Assembly: GCA_016779485.1 (NCBI GenBank)
Contig: JADHNN010000002.1
Location: 64,580-128,579 of the forward strand
Reading direction: 5' to 3'
Length of the DNA: 64,000 nt
Origin: Gammaproteobacteria bacterium
Lineage (GTDB): Bacteria > Pseudomonadota > Gammaproteobacteria > GCA-002705445 > GCA-002716945
Of the stretch, positions 1 through 10,540 are shown one piece after another. How positions within the stretch are numbered: the stretch's first letter is position 1; every line of letters starts with the position of its first letter. The notes under the pieces were generated by a model. That model was not told where the DNA came from and did not search any database. It saw only the letters and a list, made by a program, of their open reading frames with translations. The translations under genes were made by a program, and so were the position numbers.

Positions 1-586
1 CAGAATGAGAAGCATCATAAACAACCGGACAGCCCATCTCTTTCATTATGACCAGTGATCTCATATCTGAAACTAAATTATTATACCCGAACATATAACC
101 TCTTTCACACAAATATATCTCTTTGTTACCAGTCGAATATGCTTTTTCTAGAACATGTAACATCTCTTGAGGAGAAGTAAATTGCCCTTTTTTAATATTA
201 ATTGGTTTGTGAGTAGCTGATACTTTTAATATAAAATCAGTTTGCCTGCATAAAAAAGCAGGTGTTTGCAATACGTCTACAACATCAGCAACTTCATCGA
301 ATGGCGTATACTCATGAACATCAGTTAAAATATTTAAATCAAGTTCGGTTTTCACTTTATCAAGAATTTTTAATCCTTCATTAATTCCTACACCTCTTTT
401 CGAACTAACAGATGATCTATTAGCTTTATCAAAAGATGATTTGTAGATAAAGTTTATTCCAAGTTTATTTGTTAGTTCTTTTAAAAATTCTGCAGTATCT
501 AAAGCCATTATTTCAGATTCAATGGCACAAGGTCCCGAAATCAATGTTAGATGCTTATTAGATATAAGTTTATTATTTTGTTTCAT
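1..586 (-). CDS. kdsA: 3-deoxy-8-phosphooctulonate synthase (KDO-8-P synthase), 3'-truncated by window edge
   Basis: Condenses arabinose-5-phosphate with phosphoenolpyruvate to KDO-8-phosphate, the precursor of the LPS inner-core sugar, in the cytosol. Translating the minus strand from the ATG at 586 gives about 195 residues with the family hallmarks ISGPCAIES near the N-terminus, [12 protein letters not shown] near residue 50, [19 protein letters not shown] and [10 protein letters not shown], then [13 protein letters not shown]. The C-terminal part lies beyond position 1. The start overlaps the end of pyrG by 14 nt, which implies translational coupling; pyrG-kdsA adjacency is usual in gammaproteobacteria. 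Identity is clear; only the missing end is uncertain. Confidence 0.95.
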   Translation of the reverse strand, partial: MKQNNKLISNKHLTLISGPCAIESEIMALDTAEFLKELTNKLGINFIYKSSFDKANRSSVSSKRGVGINEGLKILDKVKTELDLNILTDVHEYTPFDEVADVVDVLQTPAFLCRQTDFILKVSATHKPINIKKGQFTSPQEMLHVLEKAYSTGNKEIYLCERGYMFGYNNLVSDMRSLVIMKEMGCPVVYDASHS

Positions 587-2189
587 ATGATGATTTTATA
601 AAGCTATTGAATAGTGGATGCCCTTTGATAGGTGAAGATGTAAATTCTGGATGAAATTGACACGCAAGATACCATGGATGGTTTTTTATCTCAAGCACTT
701 CCATAAGCTCCTTCTTCCCTGAGTAACCAGAAAATATAAGGTCTGTATTATTAAACTGATTTACATATTTATTATTAACCTCATATCTATGCCTATGTCT
801 TTCAGTTATGATATTTTTTTTGTATAGAGAATGAACAAGAGAATTATTTATAAGTGTACATTTTTGCGCTCCCAATCTCATTGTGCCACCTAATTCATCA
901 ATATTACCTTTAATAGTCCCTTTAATATTATCCTCCCATTCAGATACAAGAGATACTACTGGATGAGGTGTTTTCAAATCAAACTCTGTACTATTAGCAT
1001 TTTTGAGCCCTAAAATATTTCTTGCAAACTCTATCACTGATATTTGCATACCTAAGCAAATTCCTAGATAAGGAATATTATTTATGCGTGCATAGTTTGC
1101 TGTTAGAATTTTTCCTTCAACACCTCTATTACCAAAGCCACCAGGGACGACAATGCCATGAAGTTTGTTTAATTTTTTAATATTTCTTTTTGCTATATCT
1201 TCAGAATCAATAAAATCAATTTCAATTGCATTGTTATTCTGAACTGATGCATGAAGCAATGATTCATTCAATGATTTATATGAATCAGCTAAATCAACGT
1301 ACTTACCAACCATGCCAATCTTGACTTTTCGTTTACATTTATTTAATTTGTTAGTAAATGTTACCCAGGGTCTAATAACAGATTTTTTATAAGGGACTTT
1401 TAGCTTTTTAAGTATGTACTCATCTACTTTCTGATTTTTATAAAAAATAGGTATCTCATAAATCGATTTAGCATCTTGCGCAGAGAAAACAGCATCTTTA
1501 TTTACATTAGTGAATAAAGATATTTTGTTTTTTGTATTTTCATCAATAGTATCTTTTGCTCTGCATAACAAAACATCTGGCTGAATACCAATTGATCTCA
1601 ATTCCTTTACAGAATGCTGAGTTGGTTTTGTTTTAATTTCATTGGTAACTTCAACTTTTGGCAGTAACGTGAGATGGATAAATAATGTATGACTATCATT
1701 CATCTCCATATTTAGTTGTCTTATTGCTTCTAGAAACGGTAAAGATTCGATATCACCCACTGTACCACCAACTTCTATGAATGATATATCTACATTACTA
1801 GATCCTTTTTTTATTAGATGTTTTATCTCATCTGTAACATGCGGAATAACCTGTACTGTACTGCCTAAATATTTTCCTTCTCTTTCTTTTTTGATTACAT
1901 TTGAATAAACCCTTCCAGCTGTAACATTAGAGTTTTGACTCATACGTATGCCTACAAAACGTTCGTAATGACCTAAATCTAAATCTGTTTCAGCTCCATC
2001 ATCAGTAACGTATACTTCACCATGTTGAAATGGGCTCATAGTTCCTGGGTCTAGGTTAATATATGGATCAAGTTTTTGTAAAGATACTTTATATCCTCGT
2101 AATTTAAATAAAGAAGCTAGGGAGGCGGCAGCAATACCTTTGCCAAGGGATGATACAACACCACCTGTAATAAAAATATATCTAGCCAT
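573..2189 (-). CDS. pyrG: CTP synthase
   Basis: Makes CTP from UTP using ATP and glutamine. The 538 residues are the usual length. The N-terminal amidoligase domain begins with [20 protein letters not shown] (P-loop) and contains the [21 protein letters not shown] block; the C-terminal class I glutamine amidotransferase domain has GICLGMQ with the nucleophilic Cys and a late CQFHPEF with the catalytic His/Glu. It sits between tilS (44 nt upstream) and kdsA (14-nt overlap) on the minus strand. No anomalies seen. Confidence 0.98.
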   Translation of the reverse strand: MARYIFITGGVVSSLGKGIAAASLASLFKLRGYKVSLQKLDPYINLDPGTMSPFQHGEVYVTDDGAETDLDLGHYERFVGIRMSQNSNVTAGRVYSNVIKKEREGKYLGSTVQVIPHVTDEIKHLIKKGSSNVDISFIEVGGTVGDIESLPFLEAIRQLNMEMNDSHTLFIHLTLLPKVEVTNEIKTKPTQHSVKELRSIGIQPDVLLCRAKDTIDENTKNKISLFTNVNKDAVFSAQDAKSIYEIPIFYKNQKVDEYILKKLKVPYKKSVIRPWVTFTNKLNKCKRKVKIGMVGKYVDLADSYKSLNESLLHASVQNNNAIEIDFIDSEDIAKRNIKKLNKLHGIVVPGGFGNRGVEGKILTANYARINNIPYLGICLGMQISVIEFARNILGLKNANSTEFDLKTPHPVVSLVSEWEDNIKGTIKGNIDELGGTMRLGAQKCTLINNSLVHSLYKKNIITERHRHRYEVNNKYVNQFNNTDLIFSGYSGKKELMEVLEIKNHPWYLACQFHPEFTSSPIKGHPLFNSFIKSSYETK

Positions 2190-2233
2190 TCAGATATGTA
2201 AATTATAGTGTATTAGGATAAAAAGATATATAT

Positions 2234-3517
2234 TTATCTTAATTGTGAGGATATAAATTTATTATTATCACTGTATGCAAGTAAAAGCTCATTTTGCGCA
2301 TAAAAAAGGACGAAATCATCTCTTTCCCATTTGGGAATTGACTGTGTCTGAAAAAGTTTCTTTAAATTCTGATGATTATATTGGTTTAGCATTATTCTCT
2401 CATTTCCTATAAAGCTTTTTAGAGTAATTGGAGCTTTTAAACGTAGATAATCATAAATACCCTCATTTTTTAGAGTATCAATATAAATTGTAATCTCTCC
2501 AAATTTTATATCATTTTTAATATCCCATAATAATGACGATGCTTGTTTGCGCTTTTCACTTTGATTAACAATATATAGTTGATTATTGTATCTAATGATA
2601 GAAATATTATTTTTGAGATTACATTTGGGATAATCATTATTTTCATTCTTGATAATTTTTATCAGATTAGAAGTTTCGTTTTTAGATAAATTGTACTGAA
2701 GTGATCTGGATATCCAGTGCTTGATAAAAATACTGTGAATATGTGAAGAAAAAGTATTAAGCTGTTTAATAGAGAGTTTATTTTCAATGATAATAGAGTT
2801 ATAAATCTGCGAACAATATTCATCGGCGATAAATGCATAATCATTCTGTAGACAAATGGTATGAGAAATAGCCTTATTTAAATGCTTCCACCGATTTTTT
2901 ATATTTGGAATGATTATTTTTCTTATATAATTACGATCAAACTTTAAATCATTGTTAGTTAAATCATTAACATATTCCAAATCATATAATTTTGCCGCTA
3001 TTAGTATATCGTCTTTATTGATAGTCAATAATGGTCTGCATAAGATTTTTTCATTTCTATATGAAATTTTTTTAATAGATGATAAACCTTTTGGAGATGA
3101 ACCTCTAACTAGTCTATATATAAATGTCTCAATTTGATCATCTTCATGGTGTCCTGTAAGAAGCGATTCATCATCATTAGTATTTTTTAATAATATTTGA
3201 TATCTTTTTTCTCTCAGTCTATCTTCAATATTATTTTTTTTATTTTCATAAATATTCTTTACTTCAAGACCTATAGAATATTTATTACAAGATTTAATAC
3301 AACATTCTTCCATTGCTTTAGAGTTAGCTGACATATTATGATTTATGTGAATAGCTCTAAAAGATAAGTTAGACTCATTACTTATAAGAGATGACATTTT
3401 TAATAAAAGCATTGAGTCAATACCGCCACTGACAGCAATTAAGAATTTATTTTTGGATGTACAAGAAAGGCTTTTTTTTATGGTTTCCTTTATATAGTTA
3501 TGATTCAAATTGTCCAT
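2234..3517 (-). CDS. tilS: tRNA(Ile)-lysidine synthase
   Basis: Converts C34 of the CAU-anticodon tRNA-Ile to lysidine so that it reads AUA codons; these should be frequent in so AT-rich a genome. The PP-loop ATPase motif SGGIDSMLLLK lies near residue 30, followed by the family block LLTGHHEDDQIETFIYRLVRGS and a weakly conserved C-terminal tRNA-binding part. Length 427 is normal for gammaproteobacterial TilS. The ORF start overlaps the end of accA by 20 nt, as expected for the conserved dnaE-accA-tilS order. Confidence 0.95.
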   Translation of the reverse strand: MDNLNHNYIKETIKKSLSCTSKNKFLIAVSGGIDSMLLLKMSSLISNESNLSFRAIHINHNMSANSKAMEECCIKSCNKYSIGLEVKNIYENKKNNIEDRLREKRYQILLKNTNDDESLLTGHHEDDQIETFIYRLVRGSSPKGLSSIKKISYRNEKILCRPLLTINKDDILIAAKLYDLEYVNDLTNNDLKFDRNYIRKIIIPNIKNRWKHLNKAISHTICLQNDYAFIADEYCSQIYNSIIIENKLSIKQLNTFSSHIHSIFIKHWISRSLQYNLSKNETSNLIKIIKNENNDYPKCNLKNNISIIRYNNQLYIVNQSEKRKQASSLLWDIKNDIKFGEITIYIDTLKNEGIYDYLRLKAPITLKSFIGNERIMLNQYNHQNLKKLFQTQSIPKWERDDFVLFYAQNELLLAYSDNNKFISSQLR

Positions 3518-4460
3518 ATGACATCAACTTAGCGTATCTATTCTTTAACAATTCAGAATGAGAGGTATTATTAACTTCTTGAAGCATATCTAAAATATTA
3601 GACTTTAATGAGGAATACATTGCAGCATAGTTTCTATGTGCTGCTCCATGAGGTTCAGGAATTATTCTATCTATCAATTTATGTCCGAGAAGTTTACCTG
3701 ATGTAATAGATAATTCTTCAGCAGCAATATTGGCTTTTGATGCATCTTTCCATAATATCGAAGCACAACCTTCTGGGCTTATAACAGAATATATACTATA
3801 TTGTAACATTGCTAGTCGATCTGCGACTCCAATAGCTAAAGCACCTCCTGAGCCACCTTCACCAATGACAACTGATATTATAGGAGTATTGATTTTAGAC
3901 ATCTGATACAAGTTATCAGCAATAGCAATACTCTGATTCCTCGATTCTGCATCTATACCTGGATATGCTCCAGGTGTATCTATAAATGTTAATATAGGTA
4001 TTTGAAATTTTTCTGCTAATTTCATGGCTCTCAAAGCTTTTCTGTATCCCTCTGGCTTAGGCATTCCAAAATTACGATATACCTTTTCTTTAGAATCTCT
4101 ACCTTTTTGATGACCAATTAACATGAATGACTCATTTTCAAGCGTGGCAAAACCGCAAATAATAGCCTTATCATCACCAAACATCCTATCACCATGAATT
4201 TCTACGAAGTCAGTAAACATATCTCTAATATAATCTAAAGTATAGGGACGTAATGGATGTCTGGCTATTTGAGAAATTTGCCAATCACTCAAGGATGAGA
4301 ATATTTTTGAAATATTTTTGTCAAGATCTATTTTTAGAGATTCAATTTTTTTTATGTCTTTTTGAGATGCGTTTGCGCTAGTTTCTATTGTAGTAATTTT
4401 ATTTTCAATTTCTAAAAGAGGCTGTTCAAAGTCAAGATAGTTAGGATTATATTCAGACAT
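3498..4460 (-). CDS. accA: Acetyl-CoA carboxylase carboxyltransferase subunit alpha
   Basis: Alpha half of the carboxyltransferase that moves CO2 from biotin to acetyl-CoA to form malonyl-CoA, the first step of fatty-acid synthesis; works as alpha2beta2 with AccD (not in this window). The 320 residues show the family's RHPLRPYTLDYI block, GDRMFGDDKAI, the crotonase-fold segment TFIDTPGAYPGIDAE and GEGGSGGALAIGVADRL. It lies 31 nt downstream of dnaE and overlaps tilS. The N-terminal 80 residues are predicted helical, as in E. coli AccA. Confidence 0.97.
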   Translation of the reverse strand: MSEYNPNYLDFEQPLLEIENKITTIETSANASQKDIKKIESLKIDLDKNISKIFSSLSDWQISQIARHPLRPYTLDYIRDMFTDFVEIHGDRMFGDDKAIICGFATLENESFMLIGHQKGRDSKEKVYRNFGMPKPEGYRKALRAMKLAEKFQIPILTFIDTPGAYPGIDAESRNQSIAIADNLYQMSKINTPIISVVIGEGGSGGALAIGVADRLAMLQYSIYSVISPEGCASILWKDASKANIAAEELSITSGKLLGHKLIDRIIPEPHGAAHRNYAAMYSSLKSNILDMLQEVNNTSHSELLKNRYAKLMSYGQFES

Positions 4461-4491
4461 AAATATATTATATGAAATTTAAATCAAAATA

Positions 4492-7400
4492 CTAATGGTA
4501 TTTAATAGTAACACTATCATTACCTGTTAATGATTTAATGTCAGAAAGTAATTTATCTGTAATTAAAACATAAATATCTTTGCTTAGATTTACAGGCGCA
4601 ATGAAGTCTCTAGTTTTATAGAATAGTTTAATTTGAGTTTTTCCAGACTCATATTTTTGAAATATATATTTAATTTGTGCTACTTTTTCTTTCGAAAGCA
4701 ATTCTGATGGGAGGACAATGCTTAAATATTTTGAATATTTATTTCGTGCTTCAGAAAGAGTATATACTCGTTCTGCTCTCATAGATAATTGAGAATCATA
4801 ATCATCTATAAATACCTCTCCACTAAAAAAAAGTAATTCGTCTTCTTTTAATATATTTTTGTATTGTAAGTATTTTTCTTCGAAAAATGAAATATTGATT
4901 TGATGTGTGCTGTCATCTACTTTATAGATAGTAATGAATTTATTTTTAGATATTTTTTGAGAACGTGAATCAATAATTATCCCAGCTATTATAGAATTAA
5001 ATTTTAAGTTAGATGAATTTATAATCAATGAATTAATATTAGATATATTTTTAAGATTCATATCTGATATTTCTTTTTCATAAATTTTTATTGGATGGCT
5101 AGACAAATAATAACCCAATACTTTTCTTTCTTTAATTAATTCTCTGTTGGAGGGTATAATTCTTACTGCTTCGTATTTACTCTCAGTAATAAGATTGTCA
5201 TTTGATAAGGCTGTATCAAATAATTCATTTTGACCGGCTGCCAAATCTAGTTGTTTCTTATGGCCTTGAGATATTAGCATGTGTATATTTGATATATTTT
5301 CAGATCTAGTTTTATTACTTATTGTATCAAAACAGCCAGAGGATATTAATGATTCAATAGTTCCTGAATTTACACAAGATAAGTTTACTCTAGAACAAAA
5401 ATCTTCGATACTTTGATAATCACCTCCGGACTTTTTGATGTCCCATATATGTTTTGCAGCATTTTCACCAACACCCTTTATGGCCCCTAGTCCATAGTTA
5501 ATTACTTTTTCTTTTAATGGAAAGAATTTATAATTTGAATTATTTATATCAGGTAGTTTTATATTAATATTTGATTGTTTACATGCCGTAAGAAGATTTA
5601 TTATTTTATTTGTATTATCCATGTCCGATGATAAAGCCGCAGAGTAAAATTCAGTAGGATAGTAGCTTTTTAGGTACGCAGTTTGATATGCAAGCATTGC
5701 ATAAGCAACGGAATGTGATTTATTAAATCCATATCCAGCAAATTTTTCCATCTTATCAAAAATAGACTTAGCTACATCAGTATTGATGTTATTTTCTTTA
5801 CATCCTAAGATAAATCTTGAGCGATGATCTTCCATTTCTTTTTGTTTTTTCTTACCCATTGCTCTTCTTAGAAGATCAGCGTCACCTAACGAGTAATTCC
5901 CAAGAGATTTTGCAATTTCCATTACTTGCTCTTGATAGAGAATCAGCCCATTTGTTTCCGATAATATATTTTCAAGAAGTGGATGCTCATATTTAATTTC
6001 AGCACCATGCTTATTTGAAATAAAATCATCCACCATATTTGTCCCAAGTGGTCCGGGTCTGTATAGTGCAACAAGTGCCACAATATCTTCAAATTTATCT
6101 GGCTTAAGCTGGGCCATATACTTTTTCATGCCAAGAGACTCTAATTGAAATATACCTGTTGTCATTTTATCTTGAAGAAGCTTAAAAACATTACTGTCAT
6201 CTAAGGGTATATCATTTAAATTAAAATTATCATCATTAACTTGAATTAGTTTTACGGCTTCATCCATGACAGTTAGTGTTGTCAAACCCAATATATCAAA
6301 TTTAACAAGGCCGATAGATTCAATATCATCCTTGTCAAATTGAGTAATTAATTCATTCTTATCTTCCAAAGAATAAATAGGCATGAAATCAGTAATATTT
6401 GAGGGAGAAATTACTATACCTGCAGCATGCGTACCAACCCCTCTTGGCAATCCTTCTATTTTTTGTGCTAAATCTATAATATTTTTTACATCATCTTTAG
6501 TTTTATATTCTTTTGCTAATTCTTTACTAGATTTTAATGCTTCGCTAATCTTGATTCCTAATGAAAAAGGCACAAGCTTAGCGATATAATCAACAAAACC
6601 GTATGAAAAATCTAATACACGACCAACATCTCGTATTACGGCTCTTGCTGATAATGTACTGTAGGTAATTATTTGAGAGACTTTTTCTTGTCCATAGGTA
6701 GAAATAATATGATCGATTACTTTTTGACGCTTGTTCATACAGAAATCAATATCAAAATCAGGCATAGATATTCTCTCAGGATTCAAAAATCTTTCAAAGA
6801 GTAGATTGTACTTTATAGGATCAATTGCAGTTATTCCTAGAACAAAAGCAACTAGTGACCCGGCTCCAGAGCCACGACCAGGGCCTACTGGCACATCATT
6901 ATTTTTTGCCCATTGAATAAATTCCTGAACTATTAAAAAATAACTGGCAAATCCCATTTTTTGTATAACATCTATTTCCCTATCTAATCTGATTTGATAT
7001 TTATTTTTATCTAAAGATGAATGAGCAATATAGTTCCTTAAACCCTTTTCGCATAAATCTTTAAAATAGGTAACATCATCTTTATTTGTTGGATTAGAAA
7101 ATTTGGGTAAGTGATATTTGAATTCAGGCATCTTAAAATTACACATCTTTACAATTTCAGATACATTGCTAATCGCTGCAGGGATATCAGAAAATAATGA
7201 TTTCATTTCTTTTGGTGTTTTAAAATACTGATTAAACGAATAATCGGTTTGATTTACTCGATCATCAAGCTTTGTCTTTGTATTAATTGCAACCTTAACT
7301 TCATTAGCTTCAAAGTCAGTCTCTGCCATAAATAAAACATCGTTAGAAGCAACGACAGGTAATTTAAGTTTAGAAGCAAAATATAAAGATTCATTGATAT

Positions 7401-7932
7401 AATTATTTTCATTTGATCGATCTGTTCTATCTATTTCAATATAAAACTTACTCTGATATATTTTTGATATATGTTTTAATATTTCCTCAACAATTGTTAA
7501 TGGATTATTTAAGATATTAACTCCACAAAGTCCATTCCTTCCTCCTGATAAGCAAATTAAGTCAGAGTTATATTTTTTTAAGATATCTAAATCTGCACCT
7601 AAATATGAGGATCTAGATGTATGTATGAATGAAAGAATTTTATTCAGATTATGATAACCGTTAATATTTTGACAAAGTAGGACAATATTACCTAATTTTT
7701 TACTATCATTACTAAAAATTGGTATTTCACAACCTATAATCGGCTTCACATTAGAAGCTATACATTTGTTATAGAATTTAATAGCGCCAAATATATTTAG
7801 ATGATCAGTTAGTGATAAAGACTTAATATTATTTTTTAAAGCAGTTTTAATTAGGTCATCTATTTTTATAGTCCCAGATCCTAATGAATAACATGTATGT
7901 AAATGTAAATGTGTAAAGTTATCTAGATTCAT
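4492..7932 (-). CDS. dnaE: DNA polymerase III alpha subunit
   Basis: Replicative polymerase catalytic subunit (C-family). The 1146 residues are slightly shorter than E. coli DnaE (1160). Order seen: PHP domain starting HLHLHTCYSLGSGTIKIDDL, the palm with PVGPGRGSGAGSLVAFVLGI and catalytic aspartates in MPDFDIDFCMNKR, thumb/fingers with GLPRGVGTHAAGIVIS and LYRPGPLGTNMVDDFI, helix-hairpin-helix region around YGLGAIKGVGE, and a C-terminal OB-fold/tau-binding region. The start overlaps rnhB by 4 nt (ATGA type), so the two are probably co-translated. Confidence 0.98.
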   Translation of the reverse strand: MNLDNFTHLHLHTCYSLGSGTIKIDDLIKTALKNNIKSLSLTDHLNIFGAIKFYNKCIASNVKPIIGCEIPIFSNDSKKLGNIVLLCQNINGYHNLNKILSFIHTSRSSYLGADLDILKKYNSDLICLSGGRNGLCGVNILNNPLTIVEEILKHISKIYQSKFYIEIDRTDRSNENNYINESLYFASKLKLPVVASNDVLFMAETDFEANEVKVAINTKTKLDDRVNQTDYSFNQYFKTPKEMKSLFSDIPAAISNVSEIVKMCNFKMPEFKYHLPKFSNPTNKDDVTYFKDLCEKGLRNYIAHSSLDKNKYQIRLDREIDVIQKMGFASYFLIVQEFIQWAKNNDVPVGPGRGSGAGSLVAFVLGITAIDPIKYNLLFERFLNPERISMPDFDIDFCMNKRQKVIDHIISTYGQEKVSQIITYSTLSARAVIRDVGRVLDFSYGFVDYIAKLVPFSLGIKISEALKSSKELAKEYKTKDDVKNIIDLAQKIEGLPRGVGTHAAGIVISPSNITDFMPIYSLEDKNELITQFDKDDIESIGLVKFDILGLTTLTVMDEAVKLIQVNDDNFNLNDIPLDDSNVFKLLQDKMTTGIFQLESLGMKKYMAQLKPDKFEDIVALVALYRPGPLGTNMVDDFISNKHGAEIKYEHPLLENILSETNGLILYQEQVMEIAKSLGNYSLGDADLLRRAMGKKKQKEMEDHRSRFILGCKENNINTDVAKSIFDKMEKFAGYGFNKSHSVAYAMLAYQTAYLKSYYPTEFYSAALSSDMDNTNKIINLLTACKQSNINIKLPDINNSNYKFFPLKEKVINYGLGAIKGVGENAAKHIWDIKKSGGDYQSIEDFCSRVNLSCVNSGTIESLISSGCFDTISNKTRSENISNIHMLISQGHKKQLDLAAGQNELFDTALSNDNLITESKYEAVRIIPSNRELIKERKVLGYYLSSHPIKIYEKEISDMNLKNISNINSLIINSSNLKFNSIIAGIIIDSRSQKISKNKFITIYKVDDSTHQINISFFEEKYLQYKNILKEDELLFFSGEVFIDDYDSQLSMRAERVYTLSEARNKYSKYLSIVLPSELLSKEKVAQIKYIFQKYESGKTQIKLFYKTRDFIAPVNLSKDIYVLITDKLLSDIKSLTGNDSVTIKYH

Positions 7933-8483
7933 TTTAGGAAAGATTCTCTATGATAAATGGTTTTTCCCAAACGAACTAAAGTAGATAAATGATGTTTAGT
8001 CCCATATCCTTTATTATGAGAGAATTTATATTGCGTAAATTTCTTACTTAAGAAAAACATTTCATTATCTCTAGCTACCTTTGCAATAATCGATGCAGCG
8101 GAGATTTGCTGAATCAAGTTATCACCTTTTATTATAGTTCGTGTTTCAATGTTAGTCTCAGGGGCATATTTACCGTCTATTAATACCAAATCAGCTTTGA
8201 TTGTTAGATTATCAATAGCCCTTTTCATACTAAGAAGTGTTGCGTGATGAATATTAAGACTATCAATTTCATCTCTAGTAGCAATCCCTATGGAAACTGC
8301 AGCAGCTTTATCTGTAATGATATTAGCTAGGTATAATCTATTTTTAACACTAGTATTCTTTGAATCTGTCAAATTACATATAAGTTCATCATCATTGAAA
8401 ATAACTGCAGCTGAGTATACAGAACCAATCAGGCTTCCCCTTCCAACTTCATCTATGCCAGCTATTATTTTTCTTGATTTCAT
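7929..8483 (-). CDS. rnhB: Ribonuclease HII
   Basis: Cleaves RNA in RNA/DNA hybrids and at single ribonucleotides misincorporated in DNA. The 184 residues start with IAGIDEVGRG, giving the first two acidic metal ligands (D, E) and the GRG motif used for junction recognition; VLIDGKY and SIIAKVARDNEM supply the remaining acidic ligands. The residue after GRG is Ser where most homologues have Pro (GRGPLxG; here GRGSLIG). First gene of a minus-strand run rnhB-dnaE-accA-tilS-pyrG-kdsA, divergent from gnnA across 50 nt. Confidence 0.95.
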   Translation of the reverse strand: MKSRKIIAGIDEVGRGSLIGSVYSAAVIFNDDELICNLTDSKNTSVKNRLYLANIITDKAAAVSIGIATRDEIDSLNIHHATLLSMKRAIDNLTIKADLVLIDGKYAPETNIETRTIIKGDNLIQQISAASIIAKVARDNEMFFLSKKFTQYKFSHNKGYGTKHHLSTLVRLGKTIYHRESFLK

Positions 8484-8499
8484 TCAAATGGTATATAAT
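8471..8499 (+). promoter_or_regulatory. Putative promoter of gnnA-gnnB-lpxB
   Basis: A perfect TATAAT at 8494-8499 is preceded at 17-nt spacing by a weak -35 (TTCTTG, 8471-8476) inside the 5' end of rnhB. It would start transcription about 27 nt before the gnnA ATG. AT-rich DNA produces such matches by chance, so support comes mainly from its position in a 50-nt divergent gap that must hold a promoter. Confidence 0.4.
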
Positions 8500-8533
8500 G
8501 TTCATTCTATCAATCAAGACGAATAATTAACAT

Positions 8534-9448
8534 ATGATTAGTAATAAAATTAGAGTAGGAGTTATTGGATTAGGATATCTTGGAAAATTTCACTATCAAA
8601 AATACAAGTTAAATAGGTCTGTGAATCTAACGTCCGTAGTAGATCAACAAATCGAGAATTTAGACTTCATTGATAGTAAAAAAATTATAAAAACAGATAA
8701 ATATGCAAATATCATTGAGAATGTAGATGCTGTTTCAATAGTGACACCGACAAATACACATTATAAAATTGCAAAGTTTTTTCTAGAAAACAAAAAACAC
8801 GTACTACTAGAAAAACCAATGACTGAGACAGTCATACAAGCGAATAAACTAAATAGTTTAGCAAAAAGAAATAAATGTATACTTCAAATAGGACATTTGG
8901 AGCAATTTAATCCTGCGGTAAAGAAACTTAAACAAAGCTTTAAGAATCCTCAGTTTATAGAAGTACATAGATTATGTCAGTTTAATCCTAGAGCTAATGA
9001 TGTTGACGTTGTATTAGATCTAATGATTCATGATATTGATATAGTTATGTCACTTGTTAAAAAAAGAATCAAAAAAATATCAGTTTCAGGTAAAAAGATA
9101 ATTACAGATTTAACTGATATTGCTAATGTAAGAATAGAGTTTAGTGATAATATTATAGCGAATCTTACAGCAAGTAGAATTAGTACAAAAAATGAGAGAA
9201 AAATGAGGATTTTTTCTAAAAAAGCTTATTATTCAATAGACTTCATAAATAGTGAACTCAAGCAATTAATTAAAAATGATAAAAATAAATTTATTACAAA
9301 AGTTTTTAAGTTCAAAAAAGCTGACTCACTAAAAGAAGAAATAAATAATTTTATAAATACATGTTATGGCAAAGATATCTCTATGACTGATGGAGTTGCA
9401 GGTGAGAATGCACTTAAAGTAGCAAAGAGAATTACAAAAGGGTTCTAA
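8534..9448 (+). CDS. gnnA: Gfo/Idh/MocA-family oxidoreductase, probable UDP-GlcNAc 3-dehydrogenase
   Basis: Predicted NAD-dependent oxidation of the C3 hydroxyl of UDP-GlcNAc to a 3-keto sugar. The 304-residue protein has the Rossmann motif VGVIGLGYLGKFH at residues 7-19, the family's LLEKPM active-site motif near residue 95 and HDIDI near residue 174 in the substrate domain. Function is inferred from context: it directly precedes a DegT-type aminotransferase and lpxB, opposite lpxA, matching the Acidithiobacillus ferrooxidans gnnA-gnnB pair known to lie between lpxA and lpxB. By sequence alone other sugar oxidoreductases (WlbA-like) would fit. Confidence 0.75.
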   Translation: MISNKIRVGVIGLGYLGKFHYQKYKLNRSVNLTSVVDQQIENLDFIDSKKIIKTDKYANIIENVDAVSIVTPTNTHYKIAKFFLENKKHVLLEKPMTETVIQANKLNSLAKRNKCILQIGHLEQFNPAVKKLKQSFKNPQFIEVHRLCQFNPRANDVDVVLDLMIHDIDIVMSLVKKRIKKISVSGKKIITDLTDIANVRIEFSDNIIANLTASRISTKNERKMRIFSKKAYYSIDFINSELKQLIKNDKNKFITKVFKFKKADSLKEEINNFINTCYGKDISMTDGVAGENALKVAKRITKGF

Positions 9449-9451
9449 TAA

Positions 9452-10540
9452 ATGAAAATATTTGATCTAAAAAATCAATACAAAGAATTTGGGCATATTA
9501 TTGATAAAGATATATTAAATATCTTGTCATCTGGAAACTATATCTTAGGTGAAAATGTAAAAAGATTTGAAGAACTGAGTAGAAATTTCTTAAATTCAAA
9601 ATATACTGTAAGCTGTAATTCAGGAACTGATGCACTTGTTTTATCTTTGAGAGCATTAGGAATTGGATCAGGCGATACTGTAATAACAACGCCATTTACA
9701 TATTTTGCAACAGCTGAAGCAATATCACTAGTGGGTGCGAGTCCTATTTTTGCAGACGTAAACCCTCATACTTTTAATATTAACCCAAAAAGAATAGTCA
9801 AATTAATAACAAGAAAAACAAAGGCTGTTCTTTCAGTTAACCTATTTGGTCAAGCTGCTGAGTTAGGTGAAATCAACAAAATATGTAAAAGTTATTCTTT
9901 GCATCATATTGAAGATTGCGCTCAATCGTTTGGAGCATCGTTTAAGAATAAACAAACAGGCACTTATGGGGACATGGGATGTTTTAGTTTTTTTCCTACT
10001 AAAAACCTTGGTTGTTTTGGTGATGGCGGCCTCATATGTATGAAAAATAAGAAGTACTATGAACTTATTTTAAAACTAAGGACCCACGGCGGTATTAAAA
10101 GAAATCAGCATGATTTAATTGGTTACAACAGTAGGTTAGATGAGATTCAAGCTGCAATATTAAATGTAAAAATAAATTATGTAAAATCGTTTATTAGAAA
10201 AAGAAAACAAATAGCAGGCATTTATAATAAAAATATTAAAAATGATAGTATCATTCTCCCATATACTCATAAGGATGCTAATCATAGTTTTAATCAATAC
10301 ACACTAAGAGTAAAGAATCGAAAAAAACTAGAAATGTATCTTAGCAAGAATAAAATACCCTATGGAATCTATTATTCATCACCGATATACAACTATAATG
10401 CATATAAAAACAAAGGTTATAAACCTTTGCCTATGGCTGAAAAAGTTTCTAAAGAATGTTTATCACTTCCTATATATCCAGAGCTACCTATCAAACATGT
10501 AAAAAATATATGTAATATTTTGAACAAATATAATGGATAA
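9452..10540 (+). CDS. gnnB: DegT/DnrJ/EryC1 aminotransferase, probable UDP-GlcNAc3N-forming transaminase
   Basis: Predicted PLP-dependent transfer of an amino group to the 3-keto sugar made by the preceding gene, giving UDP-GlcNAc3N. The 362-residue sugar aminotransferase has SCNSGTDAL at residues 54-62, ITTPFTYFATAEA near 78-90, HIEDCAQSFGA with the PLP-ring Asp155, and SFFPTKNLGCFGDGG with the Schiff-base Lys184. It begins 3 nt after gnnA and overlaps lpxB by 8 nt, so all three are almost certainly one translationally coupled unit. Coupling to lpxB is the main reason to prefer a lipid A role over O-antigen sugar synthesis. Confidence 0.75.
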   Translation: MKIFDLKNQYKEFGHIIDKDILNILSSGNYILGENVKRFEELSRNFLNSKYTVSCNSGTDALVLSLRALGIGSGDTVITTPFTYFATAEAISLVGASPIFADVNPHTFNINPKRIVKLITRKTKAVLSVNLFGQAAELGEINKICKSYSLHHIEDCAQSFGASFKNKQTGTYGDMGCFSFFPTKNLGCFGDGGLICMKNKKYYELILKLRTHGGIKRNQHDLIGYNSRLDEIQAAILNVKINYVKSFIRKRKQIAGIYNKNIKNDSIILPYTHKDANHSFNQYTLRVKNRKKLEMYLSKNKIPYGIYYSSPIYNYNAYKNKGYKPLPMAEKVSKECLSLPIYPELPIKHVKNICNILNKYNG

